From Clostridia bacterium (GTDB taxonomy: Bacteria; Bacillota; Clostridia; Christensenellales; CAG-138), in NCBI GenBank assembly GCA_017509785.1, contig JAFWOT010000012.1:443476-507475 (forward strand): 64,000 bases of DNA, written 5' to 3'. Position 1 is the first letter of the stretch, and each line of letters begins with the position of its first letter. This document shows positions 25,494 through 33,526 of the stretch, piece by piece. The translations under genes were made by a program, and so were the position numbers. Below the pieces are notes generated by a model. That model was not told the origin of the DNA, did no database searches, and saw only the letters and a list, made by a program, of their open reading frames with translations.

Positions 25494-27026
25494 ATGAAAG
25501 ACTATTCTTCCCTTCAGAACGGCAGCGACGTCAGGGGCGTCGCAATGGAGATACCCGGCGGCAAGCCGGTAAACCTTACCAAACGCGCCGCGCATGATAT
25601 CGGCTTTGCGTTCGGCCGCTGGCTCTCCGAACGGACGGACAGACCTGCGGACGGGCTCAGGGTCGCCATTGGCGAGGACAGCCGCCTCACCGGGCCGGAT
25701 CTTTCCCGCAGCATAGCGGAGGGGCTCTCCCTCCGCGGCGTCGAAGCTTATATTTCCGGCATGGCCTCCACCCCCGCGATGTTCATGTGCTGCGCGGAGG
25801 GCGGCTTTGACGGCGGCATAATGGTCACCGCGAGCCATCTGCCCTATGAGCGCAACGGCATGAAATTCTTTACAAAGGAATCCGGCCTCGAGAAGGCAGA
25901 TATAAAGAAGATACTTGCCTATGCCGCGGAGGTCCCCGACGATATGGACAAGGTCGGCGAAGGGACGATCGGATCCTGCGGCGTGATGCCCTCTTACGTG
26001 GACGGGCTTAAAAAGAAGATACTCACCTCGCTCTGCCTTCCCGAAGGCGCGAGGCCCTTTGAGGGCATGAAGATAATCGTGGACGCGGGCAACGGAGCGG
26101 GCGGCTTCTTTGCGACGGAGCTTTTACAGCCCCTCGGCGCGGATATCACGGGCAGCCTCTATCTTGAGCCGGACGGACGCTTCCCCAACCATGAGCCGAA
26201 CCCGGAGAACAAGGAAGCCATGGAGGCGATCACCAATGCCGTGATCGCGTCCGGCGCGGACATGGGCATCATATTCGATACCGACGTCGACCGCGCGGGC
26301 GCGGTCCTTCCCGACGGGAACGGCGGCGCGGTGACTCTCGGGCGCAACAGGATGATCGCAATAATGACCGCCCTGCTCAAGAGGCAGTACGGCCCCATCA
26401 CCGTCGTCACGGATTCCATCACCTCGACGGGGCTTGCGGAGTTCATAAACGGCATGGGCTGCCGCCATCACCGTTTCAAGAGGGGCTACCGCAACGTCAT
26501 AGTTGAGGCGCAGCGGCTCCTCGCGGAGGGCGAGAACGCCATATTCGCAATGGAAACGAGCGGTCACGGCGCATTAAAGGAGAACTATTTCCTTGACGAC
26601 GGCGCTTACATCATTGTGAAGCTCCTCGTCGAGCTCGTCCGCACGAGGAACGAGGGCAGGGATCTGCTCGACCTGATAGCCGATCTTCGCGAGCCGAAGG
26701 AATCGAGCGAGGCGAGGCTCCCCGTTCTGAGCGACGACATGCGCTCCGTGACGGAAAGGGCATTCGACGCCGTGCGCTCATACTTCGGCGGGCGCGAGGG
26801 GTATTCCATAGTCCCCGAGAATTACGAGGGAGTCCGCGTGAACGCCGACTCCGCTCACGGCGACGGCTGGTTCCTCATCCGCTGCAGCCTGCACGATCCG
26901 CTCATGGCGACGAATCTCGAAAGCGATTCAGAGGGCGGCGTGAAGCTCCTCGCCGGCGCGATACTCGACTGCCTCTCCGATATAAAAGAGCTTGACAAGG
27001 AGGCTCTCGAAAAGCTCGTAAGATGA
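25494..27026 (+). CDS. Phosphohexomutase (phosphomannomutase/phosphoglucomutase)
   Basis: A 510-residue alpha-D-phosphohexomutase. The phosphoserine loop is VTASHLPYERNGMKFF, where most members have TASHNP. The metal loop is FDTDVDRAG, the sugar loop METSGHGALKEN, and a C-terminal phosphate-binding domain ends the protein. It interconverts hexose-1- and 6-phosphates for cell-surface polysaccharide. GGAGG lies five bases before ATG 25494, so the in-frame start at 25482 was rejected. Its last four bases overlap the next gene (ATGA). Confidence 0.9.
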   Translation: MKDYSSLQNGSDVRGVAMEIPGGKPVNLTKRAAHDIGFAFGRWLSERTDRPADGLRVAIGEDSRLTGPDLSRSIAEGLSLRGVEAYISGMASTPAMFMCCAEGGFDGGIMVTASHLPYERNGMKFFTKESGLEKADIKKILAYAAEVPDDMDKVGEGTIGSCGVMPSYVDGLKKKILTSLCLPEGARPFEGMKIIVDAGNGAGGFFATELLQPLGADITGSLYLEPDGRFPNHEPNPENKEAMEAITNAVIASGADMGIIFDTDVDRAGAVLPDGNGGAVTLGRNRMIAIMTALLKRQYGPITVVTDSITSTGLAEFINGMGCRHHRFKRGYRNVIVEAQRLLAEGENAIFAMETSGHGALKENYFLDDGAYIIVKLLVELVRTRNEGRDLLDLIADLREPKESSEARLPVLSDDMRSVTERAFDAVRSYFGGREGYSIVPENYEGVRVNADSAHGDGWFLIRCSLHDPLMATNLESDSEGGVKLLAGAILDCLSDIKELDKEALEKLVR

Positions 27027-28180
27027 GACCCGATATCTCCCAAAACAGTTCATATCTGCTCGCCGTGACAGGCTCCGCCGCCAAAGGCCTTCCCGCGCCC
27101 GAAAAGCCGGATGGGGTCGATTGGGGCGAGCTTTTCGCCGCCGCCGACGCGCACGATCTCGCGCCGATGGCATATCATTCGCTCTGCGCGCTGCGTCCCG
27201 GGGATGAGGCTCTCGCCCCCTTCCGGGAGGCTCAGAGGCGCAGCATGCGCCGCTCCTTCATGCAGGAGGCGGAAGCAAGGCGCGTCTTTTCCGCGCTCGA
27301 AAGCCGCGGCGTAGACTACTGCCCCCTGAAGGGCTGGTTCACGCGGGAGCTCTACCCGGAGCCCTCCATGCGCGTGATGAGCGACGTGGACATACTCGTC
27401 AGACCCTGCGACCGGCCTGTTTCGAAGCAGATAATGGAGGAGCTCGGCTATACCTGCATCCGTTACGATACAGCCGACGACGACAAATACAAGCGAAACG
27501 GCCTGCTCATCGAGTTCCACACGGGGCTCGATTCGGATGGCGTCGCCGATCCCTCGCGATACGAGGATCCCTGGAAGCTGACGGAAAGGCTCACAGAGCA
27601 CGGCTTCCGCATGACCGCAGAGGAAGCTTACCTCTATACCGCCGCACACGCGATGAAGCATTTCATGAATATGGGGCTCGGCATCAGAGTGCTCGTCGAC
27701 GTCTACCTCTACCTTAAAAAGGGCGGGCTCGATACGGATCTCGTCGAAAGAGGCGCGGAGGAGCTCGGCATACAGCGATTCCTGCACGTTCTGCAAAAGA
27801 CGGCGCTCGCCGCGTTCGGCGGGGAGGAATTCGATCCCGATTCGGCCGAGGTGCTGAGGTTCATGCTCGCCTGCGGCGCGGGAGGGACGAGCGAGATCTA
27901 CGAGAATTCGCGCATGCTCCGCCTTGGCGGCGGGAAGCCCTCGAAGGGCAAATACATGCTAAGGCGGGTTTTCCCCTCCCTTGAAGAGATGAAAAAGCGC
28001 GACGGCATACTGAAAAAGCACCCGCGGCTCCTTCCCGTGATGTACGTTCGCCGCTGGTTCCAGCTCCTCTTCTCGAAGAGAGAACGGCTCAACAACGGTC
28101 TGCAAAAGGTCTCGCGCCTCAGCGCGGAGGAGGCGGAAAAGCTCAAAAGGATCTACGATATAGCGGGGATCGATCAATGA
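27023..28180 (+). CDS. Nucleotidyltransferase family protein (NTP_transf_5-like)
   Basis: A 385-residue protein with the pattern of the nucleotidyltransferase family seen in surface-polysaccharide loci. YCPLKGWFTRELYPEPSMRVMSDVDILV gives the two Asp residues (D-V-D) expected at the metal site, after a Gly-Trp in place of the usual Gly-Ser. FHTGLDSDG and AYLYTAAHAMKHFMNMGLGIRVLVDVYLYL fit the same family. It overlaps the phosphohexomutase and tatD by four bases on either side, so the three are translated from one mRNA. The substrate is unknown. Confidence 0.82.
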   Translation: MRPDISQNSSYLLAVTGSAAKGLPAPEKPDGVDWGELFAAADAHDLAPMAYHSLCALRPGDEALAPFREAQRRSMRRSFMQEAEARRVFSALESRGVDYCPLKGWFTRELYPEPSMRVMSDVDILVRPCDRPVSKQIMEELGYTCIRYDTADDDKYKRNGLLIEFHTGLDSDGVADPSRYEDPWKLTERLTEHGFRMTAEEAYLYTAAHAMKHFMNMGLGIRVLVDVYLYLKKGGLDTDLVERGAEELGIQRFLHVLQKTALAAFGGEEFDPDSAEVLRFMLACGAGGTSEIYENSRMLRLGGGKPSKGKYMLRRVFPSLEEMKKRDGILKKHPRLLPVMYVRRWFQLLFSKRERLNNGLQKVSRLSAEEAEKLKRIYDIAGIDQ

Positions 28181-28959
28181 AGATATTCGATACGCACGCC
28201 CATCTTTCCGACAAGCGGTTCGACGAGGACCGGGATGAGCTCATTTCAGGCCTGAAGGATAACGGCGTGGAGCTCGTTTGCGAGGTCGGATGCGACCTGC
28301 GGGACGTTTCCGCAACGCTCGCGCTTACGCAAAAGTACCCGTTTGTTTACGGTGCGGTCGGCATGCATCCGCACACCGCGCAGTTTATGGATAACGGCAT
28401 GGCGGACGGTCTCCGCGAGATGCTGAAAGGCGGGAGGATAGTCGCCCTCGGCGAGATCGGCCTCGATTATTATTACGATCTCTCCCCCCGCGATAAGCAG
28501 CGGGAGGTCTTCGATATGCAGCTTTCCATCGCGGCGGAGGCGGGCGCGCCCGTGATACTGCACATAAGGGACGCCATCGGCGACAGCCTCGACGTGCTCC
28601 GCGCACACAAGGCGGAGCTTGTGAAAAACGGCGGCATTACGCATTGCTATTCCGGCAGCGCCGAGAGCGCGAAGGATTTCCTCGACCTTGGGCTTGTGCT
28701 CGGGTTCGGAGGCTCGCTCACGTTCAAGAACAACAGGAAGGGAGTCGAGACTGCGGCGATAGTCCCCCTTGACAGGTTCGTATTCGAGACCGACTGCCCT
28801 TACCTCGCCCCCGTCCCCCACAGGGGAGAGCGCAACGACCCGACCCTCGCTCGCTTTGCGATAGAGCGGTTCGCGCAGATAAGGGGACTCGACCCCGAAG
28901 CCGCCGCGGAACTGGGCTTTGAAAACGGCAGAGCGGTGTACAGGCTCTGCGACAAATAA
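28177..28959 (+). CDS. tatD: TatD family hydrolase
   Basis: A 260-residue TIM-barrel metal hydrolase. Metal ligands are visible in FDTHAHLSDKRFDEDRDEL, the Glu of VALGEIGLDYYYD, VILHIRDA, THCYSG and the Asp in FVFETDCPYLAPVPHRGERN. TatD enzymes are 3'-5' DNases or D-aminoacyl-tRNA deacylase-like quality-control enzymes. It is the last gene of the overlapping three-gene unit and is followed by a terminator. Confidence 0.95.
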   Translation: MKIFDTHAHLSDKRFDEDRDELISGLKDNGVELVCEVGCDLRDVSATLALTQKYPFVYGAVGMHPHTAQFMDNGMADGLREMLKGGRIVALGEIGLDYYYDLSPRDKQREVFDMQLSIAAEAGAPVILHIRDAIGDSLDVLRAHKAELVKNGGITHCYSGSAESAKDFLDLGLVLGFGGSLTFKNNRKGVETAAIVPLDRFVFETDCPYLAPVPHRGERNDPTLARFAIERFAQIRGLDPEAAAELGFENGRAVYRLCDK

Positions 28960-28970
28960 TGAATACCCGC

Positions 28971-28998
28971 GGAGAAGCCGGCAGGCCTCTCCTTTTTT
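28971..28998 (+). terminator. Terminator after tatD
   Basis: GGAGAAGCC...GGCCTCTCC with one mismatch, followed by six T. Confidence 0.7.
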
Positions 28999-29002
28999 CT
29001 TC

Positions 29003-29061
29003 CCGAAGGGATATCGGGTCGGCGTCAGCCGACGTATCGAGCGCCGCAAGGCGCATATCGG
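29003..29061. repeat. Second copy of the modular TATCGA hairpin repeat
   Basis: GTCGGC-gtca-GCCGAC and GCGCC-gcaa-GGCGC joined by TATCGA, preceded by the same GAAGGGATATCGG start as the copy at 23583. The middle hairpin of that copy is missing here. Confidence 0.6.
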
Positions 29062-29091
29062 TGAAAGAGATAAACTCCGGGGAGAGTCGTC

Positions 29092-29165
29092 GGGCTTCCC
29101 TTGGGGGAAGCTGTCATCAAGCCAAAGGCGCAGATGACCGATGAGGGACAGGCTTCCTTTTGGAA
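29092..29165. repeat. Dispersed intergenic repeat, TTCCCTTGGGGGAAGCT family
   Basis: GGCTTCCCTTGGGGGAAGCT followed by a variable middle and GATGAGGGACAGG. Same core as the copies near 11357, 11517 and 61337. The remaining gene-free sequence to 29352 shows nothing I can assign. Confidence 0.5.
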
Positions 29166-29491
29166 AGCAGTCGCTTTGGCTGTCAGTCCGGTGAATGGAT
29201 ACCCGAGGGATCGTTTAGCATCGTTACCCATCAATTCCTCCGCCGCAGTCGGATGCGCCTCATGCGCCGCCATGCCGGGACCGGCTGTGCGCTTCACGCA
29301 CAAGGGAGGCTTATCGTATCGTCCGCCGCAATCCCGCTTCTCCGGCGGGACATTTCATTAAAAAGGCGGACGCGTTTTTCGCATCCGCCAAATTGTTATC
29401 GAGCAAGCCGTAAGCCGAGTTCTGTTTATGTGACCATCTATCTTGATTGCCTGTTGCCAAACAGTTCCGGCGGTTTGCGAGCAGGGCGAGC

Positions 29492-29528
29492 CGCGCGGGT
29501 CAGCGCGTCCGCGCCGCGACAGGCGCGG
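29492..29528 (-). other. Two-hairpin element, copy 1
   Basis: Minus-strand element of 37 nt: a 7-bp stem CCGCGCC/GGCGCGG with loop TGTCGC, one A, then a 5-bp stem CGCGC/GCGCG with loop TGACCC. It is identical to the copy at 29709-29745 and covaries with the plus-strand copy at 30323-30359. Confidence 0.55.
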
Positions 29529-29708
29529 GATCTCGATCCTTTAAGCTCTGAGTTCGCTCCCGCGGGACATTTCATTAAAAAGACGGACGCGTTCTTCGCA
29601 TCCGCCAAATTGTTATCGAGTAAGCCGTAAGCCGAGTTCTGTTTATGTGACCATCTATCTTGACTGCCTGTTGCCAAACAGTTCCGGCGGTTTGCGAGCA
29701 GGGCGAGC

Positions 29709-29745
29709 CGCGCGGGTCAGCGCGTCCGCGCCGCGACAGGCGCGG
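29709..29745 (-). other. Two-hairpin element, copy 2
   Basis: Same 37-nt element as at 29492-29528, displaced by 217 bases within the next repeat unit, between the rnpB terminator and the duplicated 3' end. Confidence 0.55.
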
Positions 29746-29792
29746 GATCTCGATCCTTTAAGCTCTGAGTTCGCTCCCGCGGGTCATTTCAT

Positions 29793-29823
29793 TAAAAAGG
29801 CGGACGCGTTCTTCGCATCCGCC
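29793..29823 (-). terminator. Terminator of rnpB
   Basis: On the minus strand GGCGGATGCG, loop AAGAA, CGCGTCCGCC (one G-U pair) and then TTTTT. Copies of it recur in the two downstream repeat units. Confidence 0.85.
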
Positions 29824-29829
29824 AAATTG

Positions 29830-30177
29830 TTATCGAGTAAGCCGTAAGCCGAGTTCTGTTTATGTGACCATCTATCTTGACTGCCTGTTGCCAAACAGTT
29901 CCAGCGATTACGGGGAGCGTGACGGACAGCCATTAAATGCTCCCATTTCAATCTTGCTCCGGGTGGGGTTTACAGGGACGCGGCGCGTCACCGTGCCGCC
30001 GGTGGGCTCTTACCCCACCTTTCCATCCTTACCCCGCGGGCGCGGGGCGGTTTATTTCTGTTGCACTTTCCTTAAAGTCGCCTTCACCGGACGTTATCCG
30101 GCACCCTTGTCCTATGGAGCTCGGACTTTCCTCACGGCGATTTTTCACGCCGCGCGGTCACTTGGCTTACTCGATAA
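29830..30177 (-). ncRNA. rnpB: RNase P RNA (class A)
   Basis: On the minus strand the 5' conserved box GAGGAAAGTCCGAGCTCC lies near 30136-30119, GTGCAACAGAAA near 30067, GGTAAGGATGGAAAGGTG near 30025, and the 3' box ACAGAACTCGGCTTAC near 29858. The ends pair: TTATCGAGTAAGCC at 30177-30164 is the exact complement of GGCTTACTCGATAA at 29843-29830, a 14-bp P1 helix that sets the boundaries (348 nt). This RNA is the catalytic part of RNase P, which removes 5' leaders from tRNA. Both ends of the gene are duplicated in the flanking DNA. Confidence 0.93.
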
Positions 30178-30559
30178 TATTCTGTTGTTTTTACCGTGTT
30201 TATTCCGCACGGTGATCGGAGTTTTTACCGTGTTTATTCCGCACGGCGATCGGGAGCTTTCCGGTGCCGTTACCGCGATATGCCTCGCGGGGGCGGGCCC
30301 CCCGGCCTGCGTTATCGCGTTCCCGCGGCTCTCGCGCCGCGGACGGCCTGACCCGGCCGGCTCCCTTCGGTCGCATCGGGCTCGGACTTTCCTCACGGCG
30401 ATTTTTCACGCCGCGCGGTCACTTGGCTTACTCGATAATACTCTGTTGTTTTTACCGTGTTTTTCCGCACGGCGATCGGAGTTTTTACCGTGTTTTTTCC
30501 GCACGGTGATCGGGAGCTTTCCGGTGCCGTTACCGCGATATGCCTCGCGGAGGCGGGCT
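30120..30559 (-). repeat. Tandem duplication of the rnpB 5' end and upstream region (about 261 bp)
   Basis: The segment beginning CTCGGACTTTCCTCACGG recurs at 30120 and 30381, and matches continue to about 30299 and 30559. The second copy holds 59 bases of the rnpB 5' end (including the GAGGAAAGTCCGAGC box on the minus strand) and its upstream DNA. Both copies contain two ~33-bp subrepeats of the form TTTTTACCGTGTTT...CCGCACGG, each able to form a hairpin. No open frame in 30178-30562 is supported. Confidence 0.8.
30323..30359 (+). other. Two-hairpin element, plus-strand variant
   Basis: CCGCGGC/GCCGCGG with loop TCTCGC, then A, then CGGCC/GGCCG with loop TGACCC: same length (37 nt) and loops as the minus-strand copies at 29492 and 29709, but with compensating changes in both stems. 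Confidence 0.55.
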
Positions 30560-30562
30560 CTC

Positions 30563-31288
30563 TCACACGCTCCTCTTGCAGAGGAGGCGGCCGCAGTTCT
30601 CGCACTCGATGACGCTGTCATCCGTCTGATATTTCTTGACGACGCTCATCGAGACGCTCATCCCGCAGCCGGAGCAGCGGTTGTTCTCGATGAGGGCGAC
30701 GGGGTTGGGAAATTTCTTCTTGATGAGCTTATAGCGCTTCAGTATCTCCGGGGATACGAAGCTCTCGAGCCTCTCGACCTCCCTCTGCGCCCTGTCGATG
30801 ACGGGCTTCCTTTCCTGCTTTTCGGTCTCGACGACGGCCTTTGCCGCCTCGTAATCACGCTTCGTTTTAACGCCCTTCTGATAGGTCTCCTTTATGGATT
30901 CCTCGGCCCTCTTTATCCAGTTTTCGCAGTCGGTCAGGCTCTTTTTGAGGGCGTTTACCTTCTCGAGGAGTTCCTCCATCGCCTTCCTTGATTCGGTGAG
31001 CTCCTCGGCGGTGCTCTCCTCATCCTCCATCATTATGCCGAGATCGTCCTGCTCGAGGTCGTAATCCTTCAAGAGCGCCTCGAGCTTTTTGAGCGAGGAA
31101 TCGAGCTCCGCTTCCCTCTCCTTGACGCCGGTCTTGAAGGAGTCTATCCTTTCGGACTGCTCCGTCAATACGCGGCGAAGCTTCTTCATCTTCTGCCTTT
31201 CGGGGGTCTGCTCGAGCTCCTTCCTGAGCTTATCGAGCTCCGCTTCCGCGTCCTGATACTGCCAGATCAGATCGGTCTGTGCCATCAT
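30563..31288 (-). CDS. Coiled-coil protein with C4-type zinc ribbon (CT398/HP0958-like)
   Basis: A 241-residue protein. Residues of about 5-175 are a long, charged coiled coil (WQYQDAEAELDKLRKELEQ...). The last ~55 residues form a zinc ribbon with CSGCGMSVS and CENCGRLLC. This is the C4-type zinc-ribbon family (HP0958/CT398), whose members bind RNA or protein partners; in Clostridia the gene usually sits next to the Nif3-like gene, as here. GGAGGTGA lies just before the ATG. It follows the Nif3-like gene by 33 bases. Confidence 0.9.
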   Translation of the reverse strand: MMAQTDLIWQYQDAEAELDKLRKELEQTPERQKMKKLRRVLTEQSERIDSFKTGVKEREAELDSSLKKLEALLKDYDLEQDDLGIMMEDEESTAEELTESRKAMEELLEKVNALKKSLTDCENWIKRAEESIKETYQKGVKTKRDYEAAKAVVETEKQERKPVIDRAQREVERLESFVSPEILKRYKLIKKKFPNPVALIENNRCSGCGMSVSMSVVKKYQTDDSVIECENCGRLLCKRSV

Positions 31289-31321
31289 ATTAAATCACCT
31301 CCATAGGGGTATTGAACTGTT

Positions 31322-32080
31322 TTATATCGAACGAAGGGGCGTTCCCGCGTCCGAAAGCAAGTATTCGACTCCGTCCGTAAGCTCGCGCAGACGGCGGATG
31401 AGCGGCGGCAGGACTATCGCCTCCGTCTCATAATGGCCGGCGACGATGACGTTGACTCCCATCTGCACGGCCTCTATCGCCTCGTTATGTTTGCATTCGC
31501 CCGTGACAAGCACTTCCGCGCCGGAGGCCGCCGCAAGCGGGTATTCCGAGCCGCCGGAGCCGCCGCATACCATTATCCTTTTGACAGGCTTATCCTCCCC
31601 GGCCGCGCGCACCTTCGTTTGAAGAGCCCTTTCGACCGTGCGGGCGAACTGCGAAAAGCCGACGGCCTCCTTCAATTCACCGACGCGGCAGAGGTTTTCC
31701 GGCGGGACGGGGCTCTCGTTTTCGATCCCGAGAGCGCGGCAGAGCGCGGTGTTGACGCCGCCCTCGGCGCAGTCCAGATTCGTGTGCGCAGCGAACATGG
31801 CGATACCGTTTGAGATAAGCTCGAAAACGGGCGCGGTCACAGGATCATCCGGAGTTATGTGCTTCACCGCGCGGAAGAGCAGCGGATGATGCGTCAGCAC
31901 GAGCTGACAGCCCTTCGCCTTCGCCTCGTAAACTACGGGAACGGTGCAGTCGAGCGCGACGAGCACGCGCGTGATATCGCGCCTTCTCGTCCCAACTATG
32001 AGGCCGGGGTTGTCGTATTCGAACGCGAGCTCCCTTGGGGCGATGCGCTCCATCGCCGATATGAATTCACTCAGAAGCAT
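31322..32080 (-). CDS. Nif3-like dinuclear metal center protein
   Basis: A 252-residue Nif3/YqfO/YbgI family protein without the central insertion present in some Firmicutes. Metal ligands are visible in LVLTHHPLLFR (two His), FAAHTNLDCAEGGVN (His and Asp) and the C-terminal GHYETEAIVLPPL (His and Glu). Members form hexameric toroids with a di-metal site; a role as GTP cyclohydrolase I type 2 is annotated but not firmly shown. It overlaps the trmK gene by 14 bases, the usual Firmicutes arrangement. Confidence 0.94.
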   Translation of the reverse strand: MLLSEFISAMERIAPRELAFEYDNPGLIVGTRRRDITRVLVALDCTVPVVYEAKAKGCQLVLTHHPLLFRAVKHITPDDPVTAPVFELISNGIAMFAAHTNLDCAEGGVNTALCRALGIENESPVPPENLCRVGELKEAVGFSQFARTVERALQTKVRAAGEDKPVKRIMVCGGSGGSEYPLAAASGAEVLVTGECKHNEAIEAVQMGVNVIVAGHYETEAIVLPPLIRRLRELTDGVEYLLSDAGTPLRSI

Positions 32081-32807
32081 CCGCTTCCCCTCCCGTAATT
32101 ATACCTATGAGCCTGTCTGTCCGAGCGATCTCGGCGGATATCTCCTCCGGCTCCCTGCCCTTCATGCGAGCCTTTCGAAGCTCCTCCCCGTAGACGGAGC
32201 GGTAATGCCTCAAAAGGGGGAGAAGCTCCTCCGGGTGCTTCTGCGCCGCGACCCAGCCGAAGCGGAACCAGCCCTTCGGGAACCATTCGGGGACGCGGCC
32301 GTCGCCGTTCGGGACGGCGGCAATGACCTGATAGAAGCGCTTCCCCTCGCGAACGACCCTTTCATCCGTGATGCGATAGCCGTTTTTAACGAGGTATTCC
32401 CTCAGCTCCGCCTCTCCCCGCATGGGCTGCATGACGATGAGATCGGCGGTTTTCGCCGCATGGGCGCCCTTATCAAGTATCCTTGCAATGAGCTCGCCGC
32501 CCATGCCGCAGATCGCGATGGAATAGGGCGGCTCTTCGCTCCCGATGGGGGCGAGGCCGTCCGCGCAGACGACGCTCATCACCCCGGCAAGACCGAGTTT
32601 TTTTGCGAGCCTCCCGGCCTTATGCGCCGAGACGGGGCTTATATCGGAAGCGAGCGCGTATCTTGCCGCGCCGGAGAGTATCGCCGCCGCGGAAAGGAAG
32701 CCGTGATCGCACCCGACGTCGGCGAGGGTTTCACATCTCCCGATCATCGAAAGCACGGTTTTCAGCCTCTCGTCCTTCAATTCGGCATAGCGCAGACTTC
32801 CACTCAT
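32067..32807 (-). CDS. trmK: tRNA (adenine(22)-N1)-methyltransferase TrmK
   Basis: A 246-residue class I SAM-dependent methyltransferase of the TrmK (YqfN/DUF633) family. LADVGCDHGFLSAAAI is the SAM-binding loop, followed by ALASDISP and the AICGMGGELIARIL and MQPMRGEAELREYL motifs. It methylates A22 in tRNA. The ATG at 32807 was chosen because the promoter lies at 32815-32843, upstream in-frame ATGs fall inside the promoter, and the predicted transcript would begin at this ATG (leaderless). It heads the trmK-nif3-zinc-ribbon operon. Confidence 0.9.
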   Translation of the reverse strand: MSGSLRYAELKDERLKTVLSMIGRCETLADVGCDHGFLSAAAILSGAARYALASDISPVSAHKAGRLAKKLGLAGVMSVVCADGLAPIGSEEPPYSIAICGMGGELIARILDKGAHAAKTADLIVMQPMRGEAELREYLVKNGYRITDERVVREGKRFYQVIAAVPNGDGRVPEWFPKGWFRFGWVAAQKHPEELLPLLRHYRSVYGEELRKARMKGREPEEISAEIARTDRLIGIITGGEADASE

Positions 32808-32814
32808 AAAATGC

Positions 32815-32843
32815 ATTTTACCACATCGGGTCGGAAAAGTCAA
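32815..32843 (-). promoter_or_regulatory. Sigma-A promoter of trmK, leaderless
   Basis: On the minus strand TTGACT (32843-32838), a 17-nt spacer ending in TGG, and TAAAAT (32820-32815). The ATG begins eight bases after the -10 box. Confidence 0.75.
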
Positions 32844-32866
32844 TAAAAAAACGGGCTTTCGCCCGC
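32844..32866 (-). terminator. Terminator of the flavodoxin gene
   Basis: On the minus strand CGGGC-GAAA-GCCCG followed by seven T, 15 bases after the flavodoxin stop and directly upstream of the trmK -35 box. Confidence 0.8.
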
Positions 32867-32880
32867 GGAAACAGGTGAGG

Positions 32881-33357
32881 TCACTCCTCCTGCTCCCCTT
32901 CGTCCCTCATGCGCCTGCGGCGGCGCCTGTCGCGCTTATGGAGATCCTCGGTCTTTATTACTTCCATATGGGTGACGTGAACGCCCTGCAGCTCCACCCT
33001 GCGGCGAAGCTCCGCAAGGCCCTTCGCCTGCCCGGAATCGGAGGTGAGATAGATCTCGACCTCCCGCCCGACGGGAAGCTCCCGCACGATGGAATTGAAC
33101 GCAGGCGCGGGATACCCTCCCCAGATGGGGCACATGATGATTATCCTGTCGTAATCCTCCATGTTGACGGCGATGGGCTCGACCACGACGTACTTCCTGC
33201 GCCTCGCCTGAGAGGGACCGAAGAGATACGCCGAATAGAGCGAGCGGCGCTTCTGCTCGCGCACCTCATAGAGCTCCCCGCCGACCCTTTCGGCCATGCG
33301 CTTCGCTTCGTAATGAGTCCTTCCCGTGAATGAATAGTATGCTACAAGTGTGTACAT
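32881..33357 (-). CDS. Flavodoxin-like protein
   Basis: A 158-residue flavodoxin-fold protein. The FMN phosphate loop is YYSFTGRTHYEAKRMAE, and MCPIWGGYPAPAFNSIV is the second flavin-binding loop. The tail is unusual: RDRRRRRRMRDEGEQEE, a strongly basic then acidic extension not needed for flavin binding. It could act in low-potential electron transfer or as an FMN-dependent reductase. Its own promoter and terminator make it monocistronic. Confidence 0.85.
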   Translation of the reverse strand: MYTLVAYYSFTGRTHYEAKRMAERVGGELYEVREQKRRSLYSAYLFGPSQARRRKYVVVEPIAVNMEDYDRIIIMCPIWGGYPAPAFNSIVRELPVGREVEIYLTSDSGQAKGLAELRRRVELQGVHVTHMEVIKTEDLHKRDRRRRRRMRDEGEQEE

Positions 33358-33395
33358 CTTACGCCCTTCCCCGGAGTTTTCCTTCCCGAGAGTTT

Positions 33396-33424
33396 ATTAT
33401 ACCACGTTTTTTCGGTTCTGTCAC
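33396..33424 (-). promoter_or_regulatory. Sigma-A promoter of the flavodoxin gene
   Basis: On the minus strand GTGACA (33424-33419), a 17-nt spacer ending in TGG, and TATAAT (33401-33396). Confidence 0.75.
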
Positions 33425-33497
33425 GGGGAAATGCTTCTTTACCGACGAATTGTGAAAAGGAATGTGAATAATCAGAGAAATATATTTTTAATGCCTC

Positions 33498-33526
33498 TTG
33501 ACACACAATACTATGTAATGTATAGT
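33498..33526 (+). promoter_or_regulatory. Sigma-A promoter of the padR operon
   Basis: TTGACA (33498-33503), a 17-nt spacer and TATAGT (33521-33526). Confidence 0.82.

Larger units (their letters stand above)
29396..29829 (-). repeat. Two extra tandem copies of the rnpB 3' end plus terminator (217-bp unit)
   Basis: The sequence that starts the rnpB 3' end (TTATCGAG...) recurs at 29396, 29613 and 29830, exactly 217 bases apart. Each extra unit holds about 73 bases of the rnpB 3' end (including the ACAGAACTCGGCTTAC box on the minus strand), a ~100-base GC-rich segment with a two-hairpin element, and a copy of the terminator hairpin. The units differ by several point changes (for example GAGCAAG versus GAGTAAG), so they are not a simple assembly stutter. 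Confidence 0.85.

Noticed and set aside
29396..29902. CRISPR array
   Set aside because: The 217-bp units are tandem and near-identical along their whole length, with no short repeat plus unique spacer pattern; they are copies of the rnpB end.
29864..30991. 375-codon open frame on the plus strand
   Set aside because: It lies over rnpB (minus strand), the duplicated 5' region and the zinc-ribbon gene; the protein is a translation of RNA structure and repeats.
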